64,000 bases of DNA from Megalobrama amblycephala. Lineage: Eukaryota; Chordata; Actinopteri; Cypriniformes; Xenocyprididae. Positions 44,100-55,556 of this stretch are shown here, piece by piece. The translations under genes and the position numbers were made by a program. Location: positions 40,508,565 through 40,572,564 of the forward strand of contig NC_063054.1 of NCBI RefSeq assembly GCF_018812025.1, given 5' to 3'. Numbering within the stretch: the first letter of the stretch is position 1; every line of letters begins with the position of its first letter. The notes below the pieces were generated by a model. That model worked only from the letters and a program-made list of their open reading frames with translations. It ran no database searches and was not told the origin of the DNA.

Positions 44100-44890
44100 A
44101 ACAGGGTACTTGTGAATTCTTCAAGTGCGTGGATTTGTGAATTGAGCACATGTTGAAAAAAAATGTCTCCCAGTCCGTTTGAGTTTTATGTGAGACCACA
44201 TATTCACTATGGTGTTCAAATATGGACTCCCACCTGGCCAAAACATGAGCCTGATGGACTTGTCCTTAAGCCACTTCTTGGTTGTCTTTGCAATTTGGGC
44301 AGGAGCATTGACTTGTTGAAAAATAACATTTGATCATTCCTCTTTAGATAACAACTTTTCATTTGTGGGAAGCGCTGTACTCCAAATTCACAGTGAAGTA
44401 GCTCCACAATACCAGCAGCTAAAAAGGCTACCCACACAAAAACAGCTATTCACTGTGCTTCACTGTGGTAGAGATGCATTTACTGTTATATTTATCTGCA
44501 GATTTTCGAAGACGCCGCTCTGGAGCATCACCATGCAACTTGTGATTCATCACTCCACAAAACTTCTCATATTCTGCCAAAAAATTCATTCTGTCTTTGA
44601 TGTTTTTCTGAGACAGCAATGTCTTTTTAAGTACTGCATTTGCTTAAATTTTGCTAATTTTCTGACCAATAATTTGTGGTCAAGACAAGCATAGTGTTTA
44701 GGCATTTTGGAATTGGGCCGTATACGCAGCTTTCTCCAAGTGAAATGTTCTGTTAGTGCATCTATTAAAATAACGCTTTCTGGTCATATTTTCAGCGAAA
44801 TTTCGGTGCATCCTGAAATGAACTTACCTAAAGTAGCTCTTGAGGACTTGTTGTGTGCTGACAGAGATGCATATGTATTGGCTACATGAA
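44100..44890 (-). pseudogene. Tc1-like transposase pseudogene, catalytic triad destroyed
   Basis: On the minus strand, with frame changes, the motifs run in Tc1 order. KKTLLSQKNIKDRMNFL comes first, then LWSDESQV (first catalytic Asp retained) at about 44540-44565. Then VWVAFLAAGIVELLHCEFG, then QVNAPAQIAKTTKKWLKDKS, where intact relatives have QDNAPAH (second Asp lost). Last is SPYLNTIVNMWS, where SPDLNPIENLWS is expected (third acidic residue lost). Many stops interrupt it. No TIRs were found around it, so only the coding core survives. The activity would be cut-and-paste at TA; this copy cannot encode it. Confidence 0.8.
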
Positions 44891-45232
44891 TTCCTGTGAC
44901 ATCAATATTGCACAACCACAGATGCAGAAGATCCTACCGCTACAGTTTTGCATGGAAGTCACGGAGTTTTCGAGTGCATAGAAGACATAAATCATTTCAT
45001 TCTCCTACAAAATTAAATAATCTTTAGATATGCTGTGCCAAGACATCACACAGGTTTTGCATCAATTATTTCAAACAATATTGTTTTTTAGTGCTTTATT
45101 GTGATTTTACTGTCATTTTTGTATGAAAAGAGCACTTCTGCAATTCTGCAAAATACCTTCTTTTGTGTTTCACAGAGGAAAGAAAGTAAAATGTGTTTAG
45201 AATGCCACAAGAGTGAGTAAATGATAAATAAT
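44891..45232. other. No feature recognised
   Basis: Unique-looking sequence between the Tc1 pseudogene and the Angel-like element. Confidence 0.5.
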
Positions 45233-45236
45233 TTAA

Positions 45237-46066
45237 AGGGTTAGTTCACCCAAAAATGAAATTTCTGTCATTAATTACTCACCCTCGTGTCGTTCTACAC
45301 CCGTAAGACCTTCGTTCATCTTCAGAACACAAATTACAATCTTTTTGATAAAATCCGATGGCTCAGTGAGGCCTGCGTTGACTTTCAATGCCCAGAAAGC
45401 TACTAAAGATGTATTTAAATCAGTTCATGTGACTACAATGGTTCAACCTTAATGTTATAAAGCGACGAGAATACTTTTTGTTCAAAAAACAAAATAACGA
45501 CTTTATTCAACAATATCTAGTGATGGGCGATTTCAAAACACTGCTTCATGAAGCTTCGAAGCTTAAGGAATCTTTTGTTTCGAATCAGTGGTTCAGAGCG
45601 TGTATCAAACTGCCAAAGCCACGCCCCCCAGTGGTCAACCGTTGAAATTTTGAAACGTTTCGAACATATATTATGTGCCTTTGGTAGTTTGATATACGTT
45701 CAAACCACTGATTCGAAACAAAAGATTTGTAAAGCTTTGAAGCTTCATGAAGCAGTGTTTTGAAATCACTAGATATTGTTGAATAAAGTTGTTTTTTTGG
45801 TGCACAAAAAGTATTCTCGTAGTTTCATAATATTAAGATTGAAGCACTGTAGTCACATGAACTGTTTTAAATACATATTAAGTAGCTTTCTGGGCATCGA
45901 AAGTGTTAATTGTCTTGCTGGCAATGCAGGCCACACTGAGCACATCGGATTTCATGAAAAATACCTTAATTTGTGTTCCGAAAATGATCGAAGGTCTTAC
46001 AGATGTGGAACAACATGAGGGAGAGTAATTAATGACAGAATTTTCATTTTTGGGTGAACTAACCTT
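45237..46066. mobile_element. Intact Angel-like palindromic element
   Basis: AGGGTTAGTTCACCCAAAAA follows TTAA (45233-45236). GGGTGAACTAACCTT precedes TTAA (46067-46070). The element is an 830-bp near-palindrome: CACAAAAAGTATTCTCGTAG near 45800 mirrors CTACGAGAATACTTTTTGTT-like text near 45465. The centre is a second palindrome built on CTGCTTCATGAAGCTTCGAA (from about 45540) and its inverse near 45735. It is the best reference copy for the interrupted pair at 99-1553. Confidence 0.85.
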
Positions 46067-46070
46067 TTAA

Positions 46071-47050
46071 TTTTTTTAGGTGAACTATTCCTTTAACAAC
46101 AGTATATCAGCATCTTTAATTAAATCATAGGCCTGTTCTGACACTTCAATGACTTGAATGTTGTAGTTTATGTTGCATTCAACAATTAATTTTGTTGCTT
46201 TTGACTTGTTTTCCTGAAACATGGGACCCATGGTAGATCATCTTTTTCAGGAGATTGGTTACAAAACAGTCTCAGCTTCAGGTTTTTCCCCGAGGTTCCT
46301 GAATCTCTTTATGTAATTAGGGCTCTCACAAAGGCCTTTACCGTCTGTTCTTCTGACCCCGGAGCCAAACTAGATGATTGTGTCATTTTTCAAAGGGCAT
46401 CTAAGGAAAGTCACGCATTCCACGGACGAACAGGAATCCTGAAGCGTTTCATGTATGTGCCGAACATGAGTCACCTCCTCATTTACGTCTGCAAGAAAAC
46501 AAGCCTGTTGCAATGTTTGTTTCTTCTGCAACAATTCAGACAGAAGATCATGTGTTTTCTTGATTTGTGAAAAGACAGATTGATCATTCTTCTGCTCGTT
46601 TGAGCTTTGATGTCTTTTTCTAACATACTTTTTTTTTGAAAGACTGTTTTCCAGCATTGACTGTTTATGTTAGCGTAACACACAGTACTCTGATGGAGAC
46701 AGATGATATATCCTGTTCTCTGACTTCATTCACCATGAAACCAGACAATTGTCAGACACGCTCATTAGCCCTGAGCTGAAATCACATCAGATTGGCTTAC
46801 ATTTCAATGTGCTCACATCACATACAACATGACCAATCATACTTCCCATGCGGTCATATTTACAAAATCACCCGTTATTGCACGGACAAAAATATCTCAA
46901 ATATATGTGGTTTTTACCTATTACATAAATACTTCACAATAAGTTTCAATTTGTTAACATGTTGAAACAGTTAATGCATTGGGCATCATGTAATAACAAT
47001 AATTTTACAACATTTATCACTCTAAATTAGGGGAGTAATATATATATATA
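46071..47050. other. No gene recognised
   Basis: The minus strand has a 95-codon frame at 46370-46657 of lysine/glutamine-rich, helix-like composition (QIKKTHDLLSELLQKKQTLQ). I see no splice sites or homology that would make it an exon. A short TA run at 47036-47050 borders the next element. Confidence 0.4.
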
Positions 47051-47611
47051 CACTCTAAAAAATGCTGGGTTAAAAACAACCCAAGTTGGGTTGAAAATGG
47101 ACAAACCCAGCAATTGGGTTGTTTTAACCCAGCGGTAGGGTTAAATGTTTGCCCAACCTGCTGGGTAGTTTTATTTAACTCAACTATTGTTTAAAAATTA
47201 CTGTATTGCTTAATTAAAATGAACCCAAAGTATGTTGGAAATGAACATTTATTAATGTTCAATGAATAATTATTAAACAATAAACATTTATTAAATTGCT
47301 TATTAATAAATGTATATTAATAAACTATTAAACTATTAAATTTATATTAATCAAATATTAAAGCTTATTAATAAACATTCACCTTTTGTCTATTATTGTT
47401 GCCTCTAATTGCATCTGGTTTTTAATTTCCCAACTATTTTGGGTTCATTTTAAGCTAGCCATATAGCAATTCTTAAACAATAGTTGGTTTAAATAAAACT
47501 ACCCAGCAGGTTGGGCAAACATTTAACCCAACCGCTGGGTTAAAACAACCCATTCGCTGGGTTTGTCCATTTTCAACCCAACTTGGGTTGTTTTAACCAG
47601 CATTTTTTAGA

Positions 47612-47614
<3 letters not shown>
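47051..47614. mobile_element. TIR element CACTCTAAAAAATGCTGGG in a TA microsatellite
   Basis: Left CACTCTAAAAAATGCTGGGT and right (complement) CACTCTAAAAAATGCTGGTT are near-perfect inverted repeats extended by GGGTTGAAAATGGACAAACC on both sides. It sits between TATATATA (47040-47050) and a long TA run (47615-47658). TA target preference suits Tc1/mariner-type elements, but within a TA array the duplication cannot be proven. Length is 564 bp; a truncated copy is at 9165-9565. Confidence 0.85.

Positions 47615-47659
<45 letters not shown>
47615..47659. repeat. TA dinucleotide microsatellite
   Basis: About 22 TA units directly follow the right TIR, with a shorter run before the left TIR. Confidence 0.95.
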
Positions 47660-47662
<3 letters not shown>

Positions 47663-47722
47663 GAAACTAGTAACTTAATAGTATTGGTCATTGTTAGTCC
47701 ACAATACCTAATGCATAAACTA

Positions 47723-48560
47723 AGCTGCAGTCTGTAAGTTTTGCCTCTTTGTCGCCATCTCTGTTTGAAACCTGCAATTGCAGTTATATGCAGAATTATC
47801 ATCTTTTCGTGGGTTGTGCTTTGGCACGGCTCCTCAGCGCGAATGAATCTAATGTTTTGAGGAGAATGTGTGGCTGTCAGTCACTGGTGGATACTGTACT
47901 TCGGAATCACAGATTGTTGTCTTGGAAGTATGACCAAAATAAGAATTTTCACCGGAAAATGTCATCTGAACAAGTAAGTAACAAATCTGCCACATTTGTT
48001 CTGACCAACTGATAAAAAAAGCATTACAATAAATCGCGCTACCAATGAAATCTAAGGATAGCTCAGCTCATATCGCGTCAAACCGTGCAAATCATTATTG
48101 TTATACTTCGTTTTTAAATTGTTAATGTTAATAACATCAGCATTGTGTGACTGTGTATTTAGTGTTACCTGTAGATATCAATTTCTGTACAGTCTAATCT
48201 CTAACTTTAATTTGTCATACAATCTGCCATCAAAATGAAAAGTTTAATTACTCCAGCTGCTGTGAGAAAAGGCTATAAATGATCCGCCACCTGCAGCATC
48301 CTCCCATGTGCAATAGCCTACTAGCTGGGACTCCTTCATGTAAACAGATGTGACGTAATGATGCAAAGACGAACAGCTGCATGCTTGAATTTCCAGAGGA
48401 AACCTACCAGTACCACTCGAATTAGAAAACATTATTACAAGCTTTCTGTTGTGAATTGGGCTAAGGTAAGGAGATAGTTTTGAACACTGGCTGGTTATGT
48501 ACTTGCTCAAAATTTGATTTTGGATCATTTCTAACCAAAAAAAAGTTACGGACTCCAGCT
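47723..48560. mobile_element. TTAA MITE with AGCTGSAGTCYGTAA ends
   Basis: The right end GTTACGGACTCCAGCT precedes TTAA (48561-48564). The left end GCTGCAGTCTGTAAGTTTT follows CTAA, a one-base change from TTAA. The right subterminal TGGTTATGTACTTGCTCAAA is typical of a common cyprinid repeat. The 87-codon frame at 47749-48012 shows no domain. Confidence 0.65.
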
Positions 48561-51500
48561 TTAACGAATTAAAAATGTGTTACCGATATCTTTGTGATTT
48601 ACTAGTGATTTTCAGAGGGATAAAGAACAAAAATATGGACCACTGGTGCTGCCATTGTTGAAAAAAACAGATCAGGAATATGTGACGTTGGAAAGCACGT
48701 CTGCTCAGCACTCAGAAGGAATGTGAAGAGTTGATTTGTGTTTGTATCTGGAACATTTTTAAAATGGTTTCAAAAGATCAAAGTGACCTCGAATCGTAAT
48801 GCCTGTCCCAGACAATCCCTGATCATAATCACTTTATAAGCTTTTGAAATCTGCCCTGTTTGCATATTAACAGAATATTTTCCAAAGGAAATGTTAGGAC
48901 GCAACCCAAACGCATGCGTCGCCCAAGACCTTTGCTGTTCCAGTCCATAAAGGTCTTTGGTGTTCCTTCAGTAATATATATGGGGATCCAGGGATCTATA
49001 CACTATGCTGTGATGTTATAATGACTAAAGCATGTGTGTTGAGGTCTGGCAGTCTTTCTGTGCGTATAACTTTCAGGCACAGACACAGAACTTCTTTTAA
49101 ACTTTCCATTTTAATAGCTTGAATATATAACAAACCATGCGGGGTTCAATAACACAGGCTAGAGGTCAAGAGTAATTTTTGAAGTGGTTTTTCCTATAGT
49201 GACCATTTTGCATGTGTTAAAATATATTGCGTTCATACAGATACAGATATGGTCATTTGAGCATATATTGATTCATTACTGCTGCTGTGATCAAAGGAAA
49301 ATAAGCATCTATTTGAAGCACAATGTTAATTTATTTAGTGCTTGGGTAAATTGGATTGTAGGAGGTTTATGATGCAGGTTTTTGTGCTGAAATACCATGT
49401 GCAAAAATTATTTTGCCCCATTTTACATTTGAAATACAAATTGTAATTTATTGTAGCCCTATTGAAAACCTTTACAGGACGTTTGATATGAAATATAACT
49501 ATATTCACACAATTCAGTTCATCAGCTGTTTTTTTTTTTTTTTTCCGGAAGCAAAAGACACCCAAAAACATTTTTTTTCAAAATGTTCACAAAATGGAAA
49601 TATTCCTTCTTGAAAGCAAACTGAGAGCTGAGGAAGAACAAGTGGTTTCTCACAGTGACCATTGTGCTGGAAAAAGAAACATTTCTCAGTTTGTCATGTC
49701 CACCAATGGTGTGAATTTTTGGCTGTTTGTCTGATCAATGCTAGATGAGGGGCAGGGCTATAGGAGTAGAGTGTCTCTCTCACTTTGAGCTTTTGAATTC
49801 GTCCACTGTTTCTCACAGTATTTCTCTGAGGTTTGTATTCTTTGGTAACCACCTAACTGGATGAATCAGAGAGTTTTTCCCCCCAGAAGACACGGCATAA
49901 TTCATCCTTCTCTTGTGACCACAACATCAAAACTTGATCAGGACCTTTAGTCCTGTTTCTTACATCACTTCACTCCATTGTCACCACGTGCAGCCAAATT
50001 CAACCTGAAATGTCGAAATAACCAGGCAGGAAAGATCTCCAGTGAGGTTTCTTGGTGTAACCCTGTTCAGAACGCAAGCGATAACATCACTTTAGAAAAT
50101 GCCACAAAATAGTGAATGTGAAAGCAACAATTTGATATTTTATGAAAAATATTTGAGTGATTCTTGGCAGAGCACTGCTATACTATTTTTTGTTTTTTGG
50201 GGGTGTTGCTTTGGGTGTTACTGGTTCTGATGTTCTAGTTTTGGATTCTAGTTGTTCAACTTTTTTATTATCCGCCAAGTGAAAAGAAAAAGTCTGTTGA
50301 TTAGAATGAGCAATGACTGCGTAAGCAAACCCTACTTTGTGACAGTGATTGATTGACTGATTTATTTCACATTCTTTGACATCAGAAATATTTTCTATTA
50401 TGGTGTTCATGACACAAATGTTCATATTAATATCATTAATTATAATTAAATAAACAATATATAATTGCAGGCTATTTGAAAACAAAGTTACATATTAAGT
50501 ATATTTTTCGTTGCTATTAAATATAATTACACTGTAGCACGAAAACTATAATGGAAAGTATGACTATAGCCCTATTCAGAGAGAACTAGTTGCGTAATTT
50601 GCGTTGCGCTGACGCACACTCTTTATGATTTCAATCCCATCGGAATCTAAATCTTCTCTTTTTTTCTTGCACAACCTCTGTAAAAATGGAGCAAATTACC
50701 TACCGTTTTGTCTGCTTGCACGGCGTCCTCTGAGAAATCTAATCCAGGATATCATATTTTGACAATGCTTCTTCTCCTTTATTTTGACCTTTGTCAAATA
50801 CTAAGACTAAAAGTGTGTGTGAACCTTCTGGGTTCAGACCTTTTTGCCAACTTTCCAGGCTATAGACACTTCAGTGATCCAAATCCCATTCCAATCATTA
50901 AAAGAAATGGCAATTTAAATGTTGTTTAGGAAACTAATTCTGTCCGAACAGTGCTAAAGACTTAAACTGTTTTTCTTGCACAATGAAATCCCTCTCGCTC
51001 TCGGTGAAATGTCATTGGATCAGCGAGAGTCAAATATACATATCTGACAAAGCACTTACTCAACGTCAGAATGCACCCAAAACCCGAATCCACCCAAGAC
51101 TTGATGAAAAATGAATGTCAGATATGTGTAACCTTTTAAAAGTTCAAAAGTTGCCAAAGTCTGACCCAAGTATGAATGATTCAGCGTTATGAGGAAGGCA
51201 CTTTTCCTGCCATTAATCAATGGAGTATTCTCCATCAGACTGGGTCTGCAGTTCGTCTCCAAAGTCAACAAAACTCCAGGGATCATTAATCTCTCCTCAG
51301 GCCTCGTCAGAGCACTGAGCACTGCTACTGATTTTGTGGACTTGAGGTCCTGATAACTGGCTGCCGTTCTCAGTCCACTGTTGTAAAGTACACTTAATTG
51401 CGGTTTGAGATTTCTTCCACTCATGTGCTCAACTACCCTTGATTTATTACTAACTGTTGAGAGAGACACACCAAATCATATGTGGGAAAATGAGTGGGTT

Positions 51501-51730
51501 GAGTTTAAATACATTAGCATCTCACATGCATCTTTGGTCTGGTGAATCCAATTCATGCTGCAAGTCTAAATGCACCAAATGCAATCATCATTGCTTCTAT
51601 GTAATAATAACATTTTATTTTGCAGGATATATTTTTTTTTATTAATGTTTTACATGTCTGTTTGGTTGCTTGCTTAGCATTGCCCTAATGTACTGGAGCT
51701 AGTAAGAGCCGTGCCAGTAAACCCTGGTCT
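48561..51730. other. No gene recognised; longest non-repeat open frame
   Basis: The minus strand has a 137-codon frame at 51056-51469, the longest outside repeats. It is rich in Leu, Thr and Ser, with no signal peptide or domain I recognise. No promoter or splice context was found. Other frames in this stretch are shorter and unremarkable. Confidence 0.45.
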
Positions 51731-52692
51731 GACACTAGAGCTTGTGGTCTTTTTAGCGTCCTTGTTAGTGCACCCACCTCCTATGACGGAGATGCCAGTT
51801 CAAATCCTGTTAAGCGGGTTGAGTAGGACCGGTTACATTTGGTGCCATGACCCGGATGGGAGTGAGTTTTAGGGGGGAGAGTGTAATTGAGAGCTGTGCA
51901 AATAAACCTCACTCCCCTGATCTCAAGAGGTGCATTAATGATTGATGCTAGAGATTGCGGTCTTTAGCGTCCTTGTTAACGCGCCTGCCTCCCATGCCAG
52001 CGACGCAGGTTTGAATCCCGCTCAGAGCTGGTAGAGTGGGACCAGTTACATTTGGTGCCGTGACCCGGATGGGAGTGAGGTTTAGTGGGGTGAGTGTAGC
52101 GAAGGCAAGCTAGTAAGTGCTGTGCATGTAAACCTCACTACCCTGGCCTCAAAAGACACGCTAGCGACTGACACTACTGTGTCCTTGTTAACGCACACAC
52201 CTCCCATGTCAGAGACGCCACTTCAAATCCCTTGAGTAGGACCAGATACATTTGGTGCCGTGACCCGGATGGGAGTGAGGTTTGGGGGGTGAGTGTAATG
52301 GAGGCCAGCTAGTAAGAACTGTGGGAGTATACCTCACTCTCCTGATCTCAAGAGGCGCATTAGTGACTTGCGCTAGAGACTACGGCCTTGTTGCATGTCC
52401 GCCTCCCAAGCTGGAGACTCCTGTTCAAATCCCGCTCAGAGCAGGTAGAGTAGGATCAGTTACACTAGCACATTAGCAATGCTTTGCAATCCCACAATAC
52501 ACTAAGTAACTGCCTAGAAACCACTTAGAACACCTTAGCAACTGCATAGCAACACCCTGGCAACCACCACTGTGACTTTTGCTCTGGGAAGCACAAGCAA
52601 ATCTTTAGTTATAGTTTATAAGTATACCTTGTGAGCTGACCTCCCATGCCGGCGACGCTGGTTTGAATCCCGCTCAGAGTGGGTCGAAAAAC
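51731..52692 (+). repeat. Tandem array of tRNA-Gly-like ~210-bp units
   Basis: Four units start near 51731, 51947, 52170 and 52370, with GTCCTTGTTA anchors at 51758, 51969 and 52181 and GGCCTTGTTG at 52384 (spacing 211, 212, 203). Each has an A-box-like TAGCGTCCTTGTTAACGC, an anticodon-loop-like CTCCCAT (CCC, glycine) and a B-box-like GGTTTGAATCC or decayed version (51797, 52008, 52220, 52422). A GAGTAGGACCAG linker follows, then TTTGGTGCCGTGACCCGGAT and CCTCACTCCCCTGATCTC. A fifth partial unit at 52639-52692 is separated by a minisatellite. T-arm pairing is near complete, but no acceptor stem closes, so these are tRNA-derived repeats, not tRNA genes. Confidence 0.75.
52512..52568 (+). repeat. 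Minisatellite copies inside the tRNA-like array
   Basis: CCACTTAGAACACCTTAGCA, then ACTGCATAGCAACACCCTGG and CAACCACC. Same minisatellite family as at 29331, 30041 and 32692. Confidence 0.6.
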
Positions 52693-54189
52693 AGTTGCGT
52701 TACACCTTAAAAATATTGTATCTTTCCATACGTAATTTAGAATAAAAGGCCCTTGAGATTTCTGATTCACTTTTGTAGCTAATTACTAGTACACATACAT
52801 CATGGTTCTGGATGAGGCGCATGCATACGTAATTGGGTGTTTCTTCAACTGTAGGCACTTGTATGTCCCAGGAGATCATATTTATTAAATCTAACAGCTC
52901 AACTATTTTTCTATTTATTATATGATGGCATTTAAAACTGTCTTGGAAACCATGCCTGAATTATTACATTTTTGCAACATTTAAAATGTCTTTAATGTAT
53001 AGATTTTATGATTTTACCTTTGTTCTGTACTCAGATTTTCAATCTTAAACTATGAAAGTCTATCATAAATATATTTTTACATTAATTAAATCTAAACTAA
53101 TTTTGATTCTGAATTATTTATATAACTTAGTGTACTTAGTGTAATTATTTAGTGTATTTACAATAGATAAAATGCTAGCAATGAAATTAGCCTTAACCAG
53201 ACCAAAGTTGTCTGCCCTTTTATTTGAAAAATATTTAAAATGTCATTTCCACCACAGAATAAACAGTGACTTAAGATATGAGAAATTATAAAGGTGAGAA
53301 CCAAAATTTGCAGAATTTTCAGGTGATGCATGTGCTGTTGGACGTTGTTAGAGGACAAATTAAATAAACTGGAGAGAGTGCGAAAGATGTGTTTAAAGAA
53401 AGTTTCATTTAAACGCACCCACACACACAGTGCCAAAAGGTGAAGAAACACCCAAGATGATTCTCTCAAGATGATTACTAGAAGAATGAGTCAAAAGAAC
53501 AAATAAAACGAAGCATCATAGAGGAAGCAAAGCCCCCTTTCTGTGGTGCAACCTAAAAACAACACACATCTAACTCGTAAAAATTGTTTTACGACTGTCC
53601 CAAGAGAAATCCCTTCCCACAGTACACCTGCACACAGCTGTGTCTGTGCATCAGGAAATCCAGCCGATTAAAGTCAAATGATGAACATAAATGCTGGATA
53701 ATGACACATCGGAGAGTCTTGTGTAACATGAATAATCACTGTGGAATGGAGAGAGAATTACTCAGCATTCCCTGCAGCACCAGTGCTTGTTTGAATAGAA
53801 TTTATCGACAATCACTAGTAAAAATCAAGCAGGTGTTTTGGTGGGCACATGCGTCTAATTACAGCTGAGTGAAATCATCCCCGTGACCCCGCTGATTTCT
53901 GACAGATGGCCGTTCTCATGCCAAACTCGGAATAATTCTTTGGGGACGATCACGGAAAGTCTATTATACCGTAGATCACTTGTTAAATGCTGTTTGAGTT
54001 GGCCAGGATGACAACGGTCAGATCTATGTGATTGCGATGGGCAAACACTCAATGCTTGATGTCAGTTTAAAGTGCTGTAGTCGACATCAAAAAGACTGTA
54101 AGGAAAGCTAGGCAATTAAGGACTAAACTAGATATTTGCATTTACTGATGTTTGCCCGTGCATTAGCACAAAAACATTATTTATACACC
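52693..54189. other. No gene recognised
   Basis: Unique-looking sequence. Frames at 53158-53469 (minus) and 53584-53868 (plus) show no domain. Confidence 0.5.
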
Positions 54190-54435
54190 GTACATGGAGA
54201 GTGTTTATCTGAAACATTTTAGTTGGACATTCTTCTAATATTTTTTAATGTTCAGAGAACATTCATAAGTAACGTTGCCATAATGTTTGCAGAATGATAA
54301 AATGGAATGTTTCCTTAATGTTTGCATAACCAAGAAACAACTTTTTTAAAGCATTTCAAAAAAAAAGGATGTTTTGAATGTTAAGAGATAACATTAGCAA
54401 AGCATTCTTTGAGAACATATTTTGTTAGTTGGGTT
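54190..54435 (+). repeat. AATGTTCAGAGAACATTC-type dispersed repeat
   Basis: Repeated GAACATTC and TAATGTTTGCA words (TTAGTTGGACATTCTTCTAA, AATGTTCAGAGAACATTC) recur as loose units, as in a common cyprinid dispersed repeat. Boundaries are approximate. Confidence 0.4.
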
Positions 54436-54531
54436 AAGTGCTTATAAAAGCACAATTTTTGGTATCGGTCACAAAAATGGTGCAGTGCCAAAGTTTGCTT
54501 TGATCAAAGGTAATAGAAACGCTTATCTTAA

Positions 54532-55246
54532 AGAGGTGGTTGATAATGATTTCACTTTTCTAACTTTAGTTAGTGTGTAATGTTGCTGTTTGAGCACAAA
54601 CAGTGCTAGTTACGACGCTCAAAGTTCAATGCAAAGTGAGATATTTTCTGTTAAAGAATTCTCTGTTTAAGGACTACAACAAACAGCTGGTGAGGACTAC
54701 AATGAGCTTCTTCCCGGGCTGGTGACATCACTAACCCTAAAATTTACATAAACCCCACCCCTGAGAACATGCAACAAATGGGGTGAGGCCATGTTATTGC
54801 AATACAGTACGTAACACAAATGCAATAGCATGTCATAAAAGCAAGATGCCAACATAAGTTAATTAAACTAAACTATACCTGTTCTATCTTCATGCAGAAT
54901 ATATTCTCTGGCTCTGTAGGCATCTTACAACAGTTCCCACACAAGCGATTTATAGATTATCATGACAGAATATGCAATTAATGACTTTAAGTTATCCCAC
55001 GTCAGCTACATAAATAAAGCAACTAACCGTTCAGAGGCGTCCTGTTACATTCTACATGTTGTCACTTCGGTTTGAATATAAAAGGCTGAACAGTTTCTGA
55101 CATTTTCAGTAAGTGTCTGCATGAGGTAATCAACACTATGCGCTAACATGAGCTCTTGAAACCTCGCCCTCTGCTTAGAAACAGCAGCTCATTTGCATTT
55201 AAAGGGACACACAAAAACTGAGCATTTTTGCTTACCCTCAAAAAGT
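54532..55246 (+). mobile_element. TTAA MITE, AGAGGTGGTTGATAATGATT, right end lost
   Basis: AGAGGTGGTTGATAATGATT follows TTAA (54528-54531). The body matches 39826-40450 (TAGTTAGTGTGTAATGTTGC, AAGGACTACAACAAACRGCT, CAGCTCATTTGCATTTAAAG). The right terminus is absent and the following sequence is unrelated. Confidence 0.75.
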
Positions 55247-55415
55247 GGTATTATCAGATTTTCCAAAATGTGAGAGACCACAAACATGATGATAAAAAAA
55301 CATCATAGCAATTTAACAGCTTTGTTTGTGGTAGTGTGTGGAGTGCCGCGATGTGACCAAGACAGCAATCTCGCAAAATCTCTTGTGGTCAAATGTGACT
55401 TTAGAGTAAACAAAC

Positions 55416-55550
55416 ATGGTGGACAACGGACAAGAAGAAATGGCAATAATAGTGTTTGGACTGTTTTTTTTTTTTTTACTGAAAATTAACGGGGAAAAGG
55501 GAAAAGTTTTGGATGAACTCACGGAGACGGTGTGAACACAGGCTTAACCA
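55416..55550 (+). pseudogene. Possible HARBI1-like transposase N-terminus, frameshifted
   Basis: From the ATG at 55416 the frame reads MVDNGQEEMAIIVFGLF. A poly(T) run follows at about 55464-55477. After it, a shifted frame reads KLTGKREKFWMNSRRR. The layout (acidic start, hydrophobic helix with LLLK, then basic FW-x-N with arginines) recalls the first exon of Harbinger-type transposases. The match is from pattern memory and is short. The poly(T) slippage breaks the frame, so it is at best a relic. Confidence 0.3.
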
Positions 55551-55556
55551 GGTGTG

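Noticed and set aside
46370..46657. Possible coiled-coil exon on the minus strand
   Set aside because: Lysine/glutamine richness reflects local base composition; no heptad pattern over more than about 20 residues and no splice sites found.
51731..52692. Functional tRNA-Gly genes
   Set aside because: Boxes and anticodon-like loops are present but the acceptor stems do not close, units differ strongly, and spacing is tandem-repeat like.
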